This document shows positions 1 through 7,895 of a stretch of 23,648 nt of DNA, one piece after another. Source of the stretch: a virus; the IMG/VR virus record IMGVR_UViG_3300017741_001868, positions 1 through 23,648 of that record. One strand, 5' to 3'. Both the position numbers and the translations under genes were made by a program. The notes below the pieces were generated by a model. It was not told the origin of the DNA. It saw only the letters and a list, made by a program, of their open reading frames with translations, and made no database searches. Within the stretch, counting starts at the first letter, position 1; every line of letters starts with the position of its first letter.

Positions 1-1
1 A

Positions 2-172
2 GTTCTTAGTCATGGAGAAGGTGGTTCAGGAGGTTTTACTACGGTGGGCGGTTCGACAATGTCAGAACTTGAAACCACTGAAAGTTATAGTATTAAAGCA
101 TCTTGGAAAACGGATACAACAACCACATTCTATCTAGGGCAAACTTGGATGGATATTGTTTTCGTAGGATAA
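2..172 (+). CDS. C-terminal end of a small tail-fibre-like protein (partial)
   Basis: An open frame enters from the left edge and stops with TAA at 170-172, giving 56 visible residues. The visible part begins with a glycine-rich stretch (HGEGGSGGF) and ends in a Thr/Trp-rich beta-like segment (TFYLGQTWMDIVFVG). It sits four bases before the next gene of a tandem series of small fibre-like proteins, so it is probably the previous virion gene. Its ending differs from the HGELA/FGDLA/HGDLA endings of its three downstream neighbours, so it may be a more distant relative or a different fibre or baseplate-wedge protein. Function is inferred from position and composition only. Confidence 0.6.
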   Translation, partial: VLSHGEGGSGGFTTVGGSTMSELETTESYSIKASWKTDTTTTFYLGQTWMDIVFVG

Positions 173-176
173 GGTT

Positions 177-563
177 ATGACAGGAAAAATTACAGTAGGA
201 ACCATACAAGATACCGACGGAAATACCGTTACCTCTCCTTTTGTTACAAGCGGTGTTGCGAAACATTGGACGAGTTGGAATCAAAGTGGTACATTAACAG
301 TTGCTGGTAGTTTTAATCAAAGCAGTCTGACTGATGAACAATCGGCATATACAACAATTGCCTTTACCAACATCATGAGTAACAACGATTATGCATATAG
401 TGGATGCACACAAGGAAATGGCAATGGCCAAGCAGTTTTTTGCGAATATAATCTAAGCAACAAAATAACATCTTCGACCCAAGTTCGAACCCTGCATAAT
501 ACAGATAACAGTGTTAGAGACCCTGATGATGTTATGATGCACACACATGGAGAACTAGCATGA
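177..563 (+). CDS. Small tail-fibre-like protein, paralogue 1 of 3
   Basis: A 128-residue protein rich in Thr, Ser, Asn and Gly with no predicted membrane segment. It starts with GKITVGTIQDTDGNTV, carries a VTSGVAKHW segment that aligns with SGISKAY and SGSAKAY in the next two genes, and ends in HGELA. This order of short beta strands is typical of small marine-phage fibre or tail-tip proteins. The next gene starts inside its stop (ATGA, 560-563), suggesting translational coupling. The ATG at 177 follows an AAGG at 171-174 that is too close to be an ideal ribosome site, so coupling to the upstream stop at 172 is likely. No specific receptor or partner can be read from the sequence. Confidence 0.75.
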   Translation: MTGKITVGTIQDTDGNTVTSPFVTSGVAKHWTSWNQSGTLTVAGSFNQSSLTDEQSAYTTIAFTNIMSNNDYAYSGCTQGNGNGQAVFCEYNLSNKITSSTQVRTLHNTDNSVRDPDDVMMHTHGELA

Positions 564-976
564 CCGCAGCAAGATTAAAAAGTCAAAACGGCGATCTTCT
601 GGTTCGAGATGGTTCTGTAGATACCTCTATAAAAAGTGGTATTTCGAAAGCATATGTTAACTTTAATGGTTTTGGCACTGTTGCTATTCAAGAAAGTTTG
701 AATATGAGTTCAGTCGTAGATAATGCGACTGGTGACTACACACCAACGCTTGCTACAGCAATGAATAACACAGATTATCTTTGTATAGTAGGGGGACAAC
801 TCAGACAGCGCACTAGTTCTATTGCTATTCTTTTGCAAGTTAGATCAAGCGCGGAAAATAATGTGGCAGATTTAAAGACCACTACTCAGGTTAGACACGA
901 AGGAAAAAGGTCTGACACTAGTTCTGCGCTAGATATTGGTGCAGGGCATATAGGAATTTTTGGAGACCTTGCATAA
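560..976 (+). CDS. Small tail-fibre-like protein, paralogue 2 of 3
   Basis: A 138-residue paralogue of its two neighbours. Shared landmarks are GSVDTSIKSGISKAYVNF near the N-terminus, a central SLNMSSVVDNATGDYT segment that closely matches SLNISSSTDNATGDFT in the next gene, and a closing FGDLA. The central NATGD(Y/F)T motif is the strongest link between paralogues 2 and 3. It overlaps the upstream gene by four bases and the downstream one by one base (TAATG at 974-978). Composition and neighbours point to a virion surface or fibre protein; the receptor or baseplate partner is unknown. Confidence 0.75.
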   Translation: MTAARLKSQNGDLLVRDGSVDTSIKSGISKAYVNFNGFGTVAIQESLNMSSVVDNATGDYTPTLATAMNNTDYLCIVGGQLRQRTSSIAILLQVRSSAENNVADLKTTTQVRHEGKRSDTSSALDIGAGHIGIFGDLA

Positions 977-1368
977 TGGCATATGGTAAGATAGTAGCAG
1001 ATCAGATTCAGCACAGTTCAGAAGGAACTGTCGATACACAGTATGTTGTGAGTGGTAGTGCAAAGGCATATCAACATTTAGAACAACTAACTAACACCTT
1101 GCAAAAAAGTCTTAATATAAGTTCGTCTACGGATAACGCCACTGGCGATTTTACTGCTAATTTTACCAATTCATGGTCAGATGCTTATTATATGTTTTCT
1201 CATGGCCATGATGATGGTGGATATAATGATGCCGCATCATATCACAGTAAAGGTTTAACTTGGACAACTACGACATTTAGATATAGATCAGCATATGCTT
1301 GGAATGCAAGTGCAGGATTTGCTGATTTACAAATGGCGACTATTGTTTGGCACGGAGACCTTGCATAA
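976..1368 (+). CDS. Small tail-fibre-like protein, paralogue 3 of 3
   Basis: A 130-residue member of the same tandem family. It begins with GKIVADQIQHSSEGTVDTQY, has the SGSAKAYQHL and NATGDFT landmarks, and ends in HGDLA. The middle is rich in aromatic residues and His (SHGHDDGGY), unlike its neighbours, as expected if the family shares a scaffold and varies an exposed face. It is joined to both neighbours by TAATG stop/start overlaps. Function as a fibre or adhesin subunit is inferred from the family layout and from the large LamG adhesins downstream. Confidence 0.75.
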   Translation: MAYGKIVADQIQHSSEGTVDTQYVVSGSAKAYQHLEQLTNTLQKSLNISSSTDNATGDFTANFTNSWSDAYYMFSHGHDDGGYNDAASYHSKGLTWTTTTFRYRSAYAWNASAGFADLQMATIVWHGDLA

Positions 1369-1829
1369 TGAAATTGAAAGAACTAAAATTATTTGATAGA
1401 CTATGTTGGGCAAAGGAAAATCTAGAACCACATCAGTCAGACTATCGTGTTGTCTATGAAGTTGACGTTGATACTCCAGCAAGTGTGCTTGTGCCTGATC
1501 CAAATTGGATGGCATGTGCAATGAATGGCGGTATTCTTCCTCCAGTATGGGTATATCACGAACTGGCAAAGGATGAAGCGCAGGAAAATTTTAAGAAACA
1601 TACTCGCGGTTATCTGTTACATGAAACAGAACCAATGCCTCCTATGAATGAAGAAGAGGCAATTGAATATTTGATTATGAAAGACATTCCCAATCACGTT
1701 TGGCGTACATGGAATGAAGGTAATAAACCAAAGATGGTCATCTGTAAGAAAGAGCAACTACCACAAACAAGAGAGTGGCGAAATGCTTGGAAGATAGATC
1801 CTAATATAAATAGTAAAGAAATTGCTTAG
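1368..1829 (+). CDS. Tail-region protein of unknown function, possibly fibre accessory or assembly
   Basis: A 153-residue soluble protein. The ATG at 1368 overlaps the preceding stop (TAATG) and is preferred over an in-frame upstream start that lies inside the previous gene. It begins MKLKELKLFDRLCWAKENLEPHQ and is charged and Trp-rich. The C-terminal REWRNAWKID resembles NRHFRGAWSLSG near the N-terminus of the next gene; this R-x-x-R-x-A-W type motif recurs in small phage tail-fibre-accessory proteins. Its place between fibre paralogues and adhesins suggests a virion or assembly role. I do not recognise a named family. Confidence 0.7.
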   Translation: MKLKELKLFDRLCWAKENLEPHQSDYRVVYEVDVDTPASVLVPDPNWMACAMNGGILPPVWVYHELAKDEAQENFKKHTRGYLLHETEPMPPMNEEEAIEYLIMKDIPNHVWRTWNEGNKPKMVICKKEQLPQTREWRNAWKIDPNINSKEIA

Positions 1830-1840
1830 GAGAAAATAAA

Positions 1841-2212
1841 ATGGCAACTACTTATATCGTTGACAAGGATGGTAATCAAGCAGATGCTGCTCAATTAACT
1901 GTTCCATCTAATCGTCATTTTCGTGGTGCTTGGTCTTTATCTGGTGATATTATCAGTGAAGATTTAGATGTCGCAAAAGTATTATTCAAAGATAAAATTC
2001 GTGAGGTTCGCAAACCTCTATTAGAAGCAGAAGATGTAAAGTACATGCGTGCTATTGAGGACGATGATTCTACTGCAAAGTCAGCAGCAGCAACTAAAAA
2101 AACTGCACTTCGTAATGCACCTGCTGCATCTGCAATTACTGATGCAACAACCATTGCAGAATTAAAAGCAGCATGGGATACAGACACGCTTGGTGATTCA
2201 CCATACGCATAG
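1841..2212 (+). CDS. Conserved tail-fibre accessory/assembly-type protein
   Basis: A 123-residue protein. After TVPSNRHFRGAWSLSGDII comes a helical part (KDKIREVRKPLLEAEDVKYMRAIEDD) and then an Ala-rich tail with AATKKTALRNAP and ATTIAELKAAW. This layout, with a short beta-like N-terminus, the R-x-F-R-x-A-W motif and then basic and Ala-rich helices, is familiar from small proteins next to tail fibres in many tailed phages and gene transfer agents, often called fibre assembly or hypothetical. A clear ribosome site (AGGAGA, 1828-1833) overlaps the preceding stop, seven bases before the ATG. Assembly function is inferred from that resemblance. Confidence 0.75.
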   Translation: MATTYIVDKDGNQADAAQLTVPSNRHFRGAWSLSGDIISEDLDVAKVLFKDKIREVRKPLLEAEDVKYMRAIEDDDSTAKSAAATKKTALRNAPAASAITDATTIAELKAAWDTDTLGDSPYA

Positions 2213-2250
2213 AATCACAATCAATAACAATTAAGCAAAGGTAACATAGA

Positions 2251-4800
2251 ATGGGTAGATCTAGAGACATAGCAGAATTCTTAGGTAAAACTGAATCTGC
2301 TAACACAACTAATGTTGCTTTACTTAATTCAACTTCCAATGTGGGTTTAGATTCTGCACAGGTATCATCTATTGCAAATGCCGCAGGATTAACTGTCTAT
2401 GCCACTAAAGAAAATTTACCATCATCTGGACTTACTAGTGGCGACCAAGCATATGTAACCGACACAAGTAGATTGTATATCTCAAATGGATCAGGGTGGT
2501 ATAATGTTGCACTTATCAATGCCACTCCTAGTTTAACAATTGATCCAACAGGTGTTATAATACTTTCGAAAGAAGGTGCAGCAACTACAATTACATTAAC
2601 TGGAACTGACTCCGATAACGCTGTTGATGGATTAACGTTTAGTGTAGATTCTGATGGAAATTTTGGCGGTATGGGCACAATCAGTCAAGATTCAAGTGTG
2701 TTTACAATCACGCCACTAGGTGAAGACAGTGCAACTACGTCTACGTGTACTTTGACATTTAAAGCATCTGACGGCATATCATTTGGTACTGGAACAAGTG
2801 TATTAAATCTCACGTTTAAAGTAGATAATTCAAAACATACATCTATATTATTGAAAGCAGATGTTGCTGCTACAGATCAGCAAGTCGATGCTTCTACTAA
2901 TACACATACGATTACTCAAAGTGGCGTGAGGTCATCTGCACTTACACCTTACCATCCTGGAGGATATAGTTGGGGTTGGGCAGGAGATGGCACTGATTAT
3001 TTTACAATTGAGTCTCCTACATCGGCATTAAGTTTTGGTACAGGTGATTTTTGTTTAGAACTGTGGATATATCCTTTTGATGTAACGGCAAGCATATTAG
3101 CAGACATGAGACCTGCATCAACAAACGGTCCATACATTGGTGCTTTGGGTTTTAGTAGTGGTAATATATCTCTTGGGTTTAACGGACAATCTGGTTCACA
3201 ATTGGGTTTCATAACATCTGGTGCTCCAGTTTCAACACGTCAATGGAGTCATATAGTTTTAAATCGTGAATCTGGAACTTCAAACATTTTTGTAAATGGT
3301 GTTAGAGAATATACAACCACTACAGAATATAATTTTCTTGTGGGTAAATTTAGTTTATTCAAAAATGCTTATCCAGGTGGCGGTATCAATGATGGTACTG
3401 GTGGGTGGATACGAGATTATCGTGTAGTAAAGGGAAGTTCTGTATATGGAACTGGTACGACTCTCCCTGTACCTAATGAACCACTAACTGCAATCACAGG
3501 CACATCATTATTACTTTTTGGAAAAGCGAGAAGACATGATGCGGTTGGTGTTGAAAATGTTTCATATCAAAGTGGACATTTTGATAGGATTGGACCATAT
3601 AATCATAGTGAATACACCCCAGCAGAATATGGCGGTTCCGTATATTTTGATGGTAACGATAATCTTGATTTAGATTTTAATGCTATTGGAACCAGCGATT
3701 TTACGATTGAATGTTGGGTTTATATAGATGACAGTGTTGCTAACCAAGTGATATGTGATACTAGACCAACAAGCACTGATAATACAACTGGAATTAACAT
3801 TCAATTTAGATCTAATAATGTAGCATATGTTGGTAGTACAGGTGTTGCATATATAACAGGTTCTACAGTTATGGCAGATTATAGTTGGAATCACATTGCA
3901 GTAACTAGAAGTGGCAATACAATGACTCTTTGGGTTAATGGTAAATCTGACGGAACTGCTTCTCATTCTGTTAACCTTACATCTAGTGATCTGAAAATAG
4001 GCACAAATAGAACAGGGTCGAGTGTTTTCAATGGCAATATAACTGATTTCAGAATAGTTAAATCTGCAGTTTATACAGCAAACTTTGATCCACCAACTGC
4101 TCCATTAACAGCAATAACAAACACTGAAGTTTTAACTTGCACAAATAAGAATAATATTTGGGACACTGCTTCATCTACTTCAATAACAAAAACAGGTAAT
4201 GTGACTGCAAGCAATACAGAAAGAAAATTTGCGACATCTTCTGCAGTATATTTTGATGGCAATAGTGATCATTTAGATTTTCTCGCTGCCCACCAAAATG
4301 TATTCGCACTAGCAAGCAATGATTTTACTATTGAAATGTGGGTCAATTTCAGTATAGCATCCAGCGATACCTTATATCGTAGAATCTTTATGGCAGATGA
4401 TGGCGGCAACATCGCTAATAATTTCCAAATATTGATTGATGTTGGAGATGGAGGATACGGTCCAAATGGCGCAATTTTGGTATGGGCACAAGATGGATCA
4501 AATAATAATACTGGTATCTCATCACAAACTGCTATCAATGACAATAACTGGCACCACATTGCAGTAAGTCGGACATCGGGCACTGTACGTTTCTTTATCG
4601 ATGGTGTTAGGCAAGGAACAAACCTTACCAATTGGACGCACGGATTTACTGGTACACCAACACCTAGAATTGGTTCATGTAATGTCACAACTGAAGGTAA
4701 CTATGCGGGATATATTCAAGACTTTAGATTTACAAATGATTTTTCTAGATACACGTCTGATAATAGTTTTACACCACCAACTGCAGAATTTAAGGGATAA
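2251..4800 (+). CDS. Large LamG-domain adhesin / tail fibre, copy 1
   Basis: An 849-residue Thr/Ser/Asn-rich protein. Residues 1-90 form a conserved head module ending in YISNGSGWYNVALINATPSL. Residues 90-192 look Ig- or cadherin-like (TLTGTDSDNAVDGLTF, then LTFKASDGISFG). Three LamG/concanavalin-like repeats follow at about 240-410, 460-625 and 660-849. Each has an FDG or similar opening, a D-F-x-x-E-x-W-V strand, a W-x-H-I-x-x-x-R strand, a VNG or IDG turn and a closing I-x-D-F/Y-R strand. Such domains bind glycans, so a receptor-binding role on the virion is likely. A weak AAAGG site lies at 2238-2241. The next gene is a paralogue three bases downstream. There is no signal peptide, as expected for a virion protein. 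Confidence 0.88.
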   Translation: MGRSRDIAEFLGKTESANTTNVALLNSTSNVGLDSAQVSSIANAAGLTVYATKENLPSSGLTSGDQAYVTDTSRLYISNGSGWYNVALINATPSLTIDPTGVIILSKEGAATTITLTGTDSDNAVDGLTFSVDSDGNFGGMGTISQDSSVFTITPLGEDSATTSTCTLTFKASDGISFGTGTSVLNLTFKVDNSKHTSILLKADVAATDQQVDASTNTHTITQSGVRSSALTPYHPGGYSWGWAGDGTDYFTIESPTSALSFGTGDFCLELWIYPFDVTASILADMRPASTNGPYIGALGFSSGNISLGFNGQSGSQLGFITSGAPVSTRQWSHIVLNRESGTSNIFVNGVREYTTTTEYNFLVGKFSLFKNAYPGGGINDGTGGWIRDYRVVKGSSVYGTGTTLPVPNEPLTAITGTSLLLFGKARRHDAVGVENVSYQSGHFDRIGPYNHSEYTPAEYGGSVYFDGNDNLDLDFNAIGTSDFTIECWVYIDDSVANQVICDTRPTSTDNTTGINIQFRSNNVAYVGSTGVAYITGSTVMADYSWNHIAVTRSGNTMTLWVNGKSDGTASHSVNLTSSDLKIGTNRTGSSVFNGNITDFRIVKSAVYTANFDPPTAPLTAITNTEVLTCTNKNNIWDTASSTSITKTGNVTASNTERKFATSSAVYFDGNSDHLDFLAAHQNVFALASNDFTIEMWVNFSIASSDTLYRRIFMADDGGNIANNFQILIDVGDGGYGPNGAILVWAQDGSNNNTGISSQTAINDNNWHHIAVSRTSGTVRFFIDGVRQGTNLTNWTHGFTGTPTPRIGSCNVTTEGNYAGYIQDFRFTNDFSRYTSDNSFTPPTAEFKG

Positions 4801-4803
4801 TCA

Positions 4804-7308
4804 ATGGCAAAAAGTATTAATCGTTTATTAGCAGATGCAATCACCCCTACTGGAGACATTAACTCTTCTGCACTTGATAATGCTTCTGCTGGATTAGATT
4901 CTTCGCAGGTTACAACTATTGCATCTTCTTCTGGATTGACTGTTTATAGTGCTCTCGATTCCCTTCCTACATCTAATCTGACTGTTGGTGATCAAGCATA
5001 TGTTTCATCGAACAGTAGAATGTATATTTCTAATGGATCAGGATGGTATAATGTTGCACTGATTAATGCGACACCATCTCTAACAGTTAGTCCTAGTGGT
5101 TCAATCACACTTGCTACAGATGGAGTATCACCAACAGTTATAACATTATCTGCTACAGATTCTGATAATGCAGATGCGTCGTTATCATTAACTGTTGATT
5201 CTGGTGGAGACTTCTATAAAATTGCAACACTCAGTCAAGATTCATCTGTCTTTACTATTACACCAAGATCAGAAGATTCAGCAACGGCACTAGGATTTGA
5301 TGGCAGTGCTAGTCTTACATTCAAGGCATCAGATGGTATTAGTTTCGGTTCGCACAATACAACATTCAACTTAACGTTTAATATCCCAAATAGTGAATAT
5401 ACAAATTTCTTGGTGAAAGCAGATACAGCAGGAACAGATAACCAAGTTGATGCCTCTACTAATAATTATGCTATTACTGAAAACACAAGTGCAACAGCAT
5501 TAACATCAAGTGCATTTAGTCCATATCATCCTGGCGGTTACAGTACATATTTTGCGTCATCATCTGAGCATCTTATAACTAATTTGGCAACGTCTGGTAC
5601 TGCTGCTTGGACTATAGAATGGTGGGTATATCACACTGCAAACTCAGGCACTTCAAGTCAAAATAGAAATTTTGGTGCAGCAACCAACGATCCAATGTTT
5701 CTTAATACAAATTTGAATACTCCAACGCTTTATATTGGCGGTCAAGGACGAGTATCAGCATCAAAGACTATGGCAATCGGTCAATGGTATCATATTGCAC
5801 TTGTACGATCTGTCACTAGTAATACAATAAAAATGTACATTGATGGTGTTCTAGAAGGAACTTCTGCTGTACAAGCAGGCACCACACATGATATACCTGC
5901 AAAGACTAACTTTGGTGTTGGTTGTGATGCTAATTTTACTGCTTATGGAATGACAGGATATATAAGAGATTTTAGATATGTTATTGGAACTGAAGTTTAT
6001 ACGTCAGCATTTACACCTCCGGAAGCACCTCTAACAGCAATATCTGGTACTGACTTATTGCTTTGTAATCATGCTGCTCCAATAGACGCTTCTGGTAATT
6101 ATAATGCAGTAACTAGAGCAGGCACAAAAGCGGTAAGAGTTAGTCCATATACAATATCAGCGCAATATTTAAAGAGTACGCATGGCGGTTCTATACACCA
6201 CACTGGGGGAAGTTGGTTAAGCACAGGAACTATCACGTGGGATCGTACAAAGGATTGGACATTTGAGGGTTGGTGGAATGGCGCAAATGCTGCCACTGGT
6301 ACTTTTGCGGCACTGAATTCTGGTGGTGGTGTTGATGGTATCTACATAATGCACGGTGGTGGAGTTTATGTTAATGGTATTGAATGGGGTATTCCAGGAG
6401 GTCCAGCAAACTACTTTATACCGAATCATTGGAATCATTGGGCATTGGTTAGACATTCAGGTACTTATAAATTCTATGTAAATGGAATTTCTATGTGGAG
6501 TGAAACTAATGCAGGAGATGGCGGTGCTTCATCAGATCCTAAATTTGGAATAGGAGCAACAAGCGCAGGGGCAACAAAAGTTGCAGGCGATACATTTATG
6601 GCAGATATTAGATTTACAGAGGATGGAATATACACTGCAGATTTTATTCCCCCAACTGGACCAGTAGGAATTCACGCAGAAACAATTTTCAGCACATGTA
6701 CTAATCAACAAAGTGTATGGGATGTTGGTTCGTCAAAAATGTTGAATATTGTTGGAAACGCTGCAGCAAGTGATACTCAAAGAAAATTTACCACATCATC
6801 TGCAATTTCTTTTGATGGTAGTGGTGATTATATAGGTTGGGATGAAAATGGTTTCGTGGGAACATATGCTAGTGGATCGAACGATCTAACTTTCGAAACG
6901 TGGGTATATCCAAATGCCAATTCTAATTATCAGTGCGTGTTTAGTATGAACAGAGGTACTAGCACAGGATTTAATTTTGGTATTGATGGTGCGAGTAGAC
7001 CATTTTTATGGAAAGGTTCTTTCAGAATTCAAGCAGGTACAGTATCCAATACAACTTGGTCACATCTTGCGCTTGTAAGATATAACGGTGTATTTTCAAT
7101 ATATGTTAATGGAACTTCAGTTGGAGCAACTTGGGCAAATACGACTACATATACAGGACAAGACTTTGCATTAGGTGATACCGTTGCATCTGGGGGTGGA
7201 ACTTCAGGCGAATGGTTTAACGGATATTTGCAAGATGCTAGATATACAAAAGGTTTAGCGAGATACACCACAAACTTTACACCACAATCTTCAGAATTTG
7301 ATGGATAA
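4804..7308 (+). CDS. Large LamG-domain adhesin / tail fibre, copy 2
   Basis: An 834-residue paralogue of the preceding gene with the same architecture: head module (residues 1-93, again with YISNGSGWYNVALINATPSL), an Ig/cadherin-like part to about 195, then three LamG-like domains at about 243-420, 460-640 and 670-834. The head module and the HPGGYS hinge before the first LamG are strongly conserved between copies, while the LamG domains differ much more. That suggests a common attachment to the virion and different ligands. It begins three bases after the stop of copy 1. A glycan-binding receptor role is inferred from the domain type. Confidence 0.88.
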   Translation: MAKSINRLLADAITPTGDINSSALDNASAGLDSSQVTTIASSSGLTVYSALDSLPTSNLTVGDQAYVSSNSRMYISNGSGWYNVALINATPSLTVSPSGSITLATDGVSPTVITLSATDSDNADASLSLTVDSGGDFYKIATLSQDSSVFTITPRSEDSATALGFDGSASLTFKASDGISFGSHNTTFNLTFNIPNSEYTNFLVKADTAGTDNQVDASTNNYAITENTSATALTSSAFSPYHPGGYSTYFASSSEHLITNLATSGTAAWTIEWWVYHTANSGTSSQNRNFGAATNDPMFLNTNLNTPTLYIGGQGRVSASKTMAIGQWYHIALVRSVTSNTIKMYIDGVLEGTSAVQAGTTHDIPAKTNFGVGCDANFTAYGMTGYIRDFRYVIGTEVYTSAFTPPEAPLTAISGTDLLLCNHAAPIDASGNYNAVTRAGTKAVRVSPYTISAQYLKSTHGGSIHHTGGSWLSTGTITWDRTKDWTFEGWWNGANAATGTFAALNSGGGVDGIYIMHGGGVYVNGIEWGIPGGPANYFIPNHWNHWALVRHSGTYKFYVNGISMWSETNAGDGGASSDPKFGIGATSAGATKVAGDTFMADIRFTEDGIYTADFIPPTGPVGIHAETIFSTCTNQQSVWDVGSSKMLNIVGNAAASDTQRKFTTSSAISFDGSGDYIGWDENGFVGTYASGSNDLTFETWVYPNANSNYQCVFSMNRGTSTGFNFGIDGASRPFLWKGSFRIQAGTVSNTTWSHLALVRYNGVFSIYVNGTSVGATWANTTTYTGQDFALGDTVASGGGTSGEWFNGYLQDARYTKGLARYTTNFTPQSSEFDG

Positions 7309-7320
7309 GGATAAAACATT

Positions 7321-7779
7321 ATGTTATCATTAATAGGATCATTGATTGGATTTGCTGGTTCAGCAGTCCCTTCAATCACAGATCACTTTGCAAAAAAAGG
7401 TGATCGAAAACTTGAACTTGATAAAATGCGACTCATGGCAGAACTTAAAAAAGACGGAATGGATTTCGATCTTAAGATGTATGATACTATGGGTGCAGAC
7501 AAAGAACACGAACGTTTGATTAAACACGATATTTCAATTAATCAGGGGACAGGTTGGATTGCTGCACTACAAAAATCTGTACGTCCAGTTATCACATATG
7601 CTTTCTTTCTTTTGTTTGCAACTATTGAAATCACGCTGCTAATGCAAGCATTAGAAAAAGGTACAGATTTTTCTGTAGCAATTCAATTACTATGGGATGA
7701 AGATACAAAGGCAATCTTTGCTGCAATATTATCGTTCTGGTTCGGATCACGTGCAATCGAGAAATCACGCAAAAAATAA
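7321..7779 (+). CDS. Holin-like three-segment membrane protein
   Basis: A 152-residue protein with a hydrophobic N-terminus (about 3-19), a charged helical middle (27-75), and two stronger membrane segments at about 90-110 (VITYAFFLLFATIEITLL) and 131-147, ending in FWFGSRAIEKSRKK. The VRPVITY lead-in to segment 2 and the F-W-F-G-S-R end are typical of the three-segment holin family named for gene-transfer-agent release (GTA_holin_3TM). It would form holes in the inner membrane at lysis. A TAAGGAT site at 7306-7312 overlaps the stop of the adhesin gene, so it is probably expressed with the virion genes. No endolysin is visible next to it. Confidence 0.8.
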   Translation: MLSLIGSLIGFAGSAVPSITDHFAKKGDRKLELDKMRLMAELKKDGMDFDLKMYDTMGADKEHERLIKHDISINQGTGWIAALQKSVRPVITYAFFLLFATIEITLLMQALEKGTDFSVAIQLLWDEDTKAIFAAILSFWFGSRAIEKSRKK

Positions 7780-7816
7780 TTCTCATAAAACACAAAGATA
7801 ATTCGGAAATATAGGC

Positions 7817-7845
7817 AGAATGGGGGTTTACTAGATCCCCATTTT
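7817..7845 (+). terminator. Weak hairpin terminator after the tail/holin genes
   Basis: AATGGGG at 7819-7825 pairs perfectly with CCCCATT at 7837-7843 around an 11-base loop, with an extra A-T and G-T pair outside. A short T-run (7842-7845) follows, broken by ACTATA. It lies between the holin-like gene and the reductase gene, where transcription of the late block would be expected to end. The T-tract is poor, so termination may be partial. The promoter described next has its -35 box in this hairpin's loop. Confidence 0.55.
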
Positions 7846-7855
7846 ACTATATAAT
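7827..7855 (+). promoter_or_regulatory. Sigma70-like promoter for the ribonucleotide reductase gene
   Basis: The -35 TTTACT (7827-7832) and -10 TATAAT (7850-7855) are separated by 17 bases. The -35, spacer length and -10 are identical to those of the sites before 12290 and 17122. It lacks the TG of an extended -10. The predicted transcript starts about 7862, leaving a short leader before the ATG at 7896. The -35 lies in the loop of the upstream hairpin. Confidence 0.6.
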
Positions 7856-7895
7856 ATCACCTATAAAGAAATCATTGAAAAGAAGGAACATTCGG

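Noticed and set aside
4269-4688. Reverse-strand open frames inside the adhesin genes
   Set aside because: They are shadows of the Thr/Ser/Asn-rich codons of the LamG domains, with no ribosome site or motif.
7875-7895. Upstream in-frame TTG start for the reductase
   Set aside because: The ATG at 7896 has AGAAGGA at the correct distance and gives 738 residues, matching the known monomeric enzyme length.
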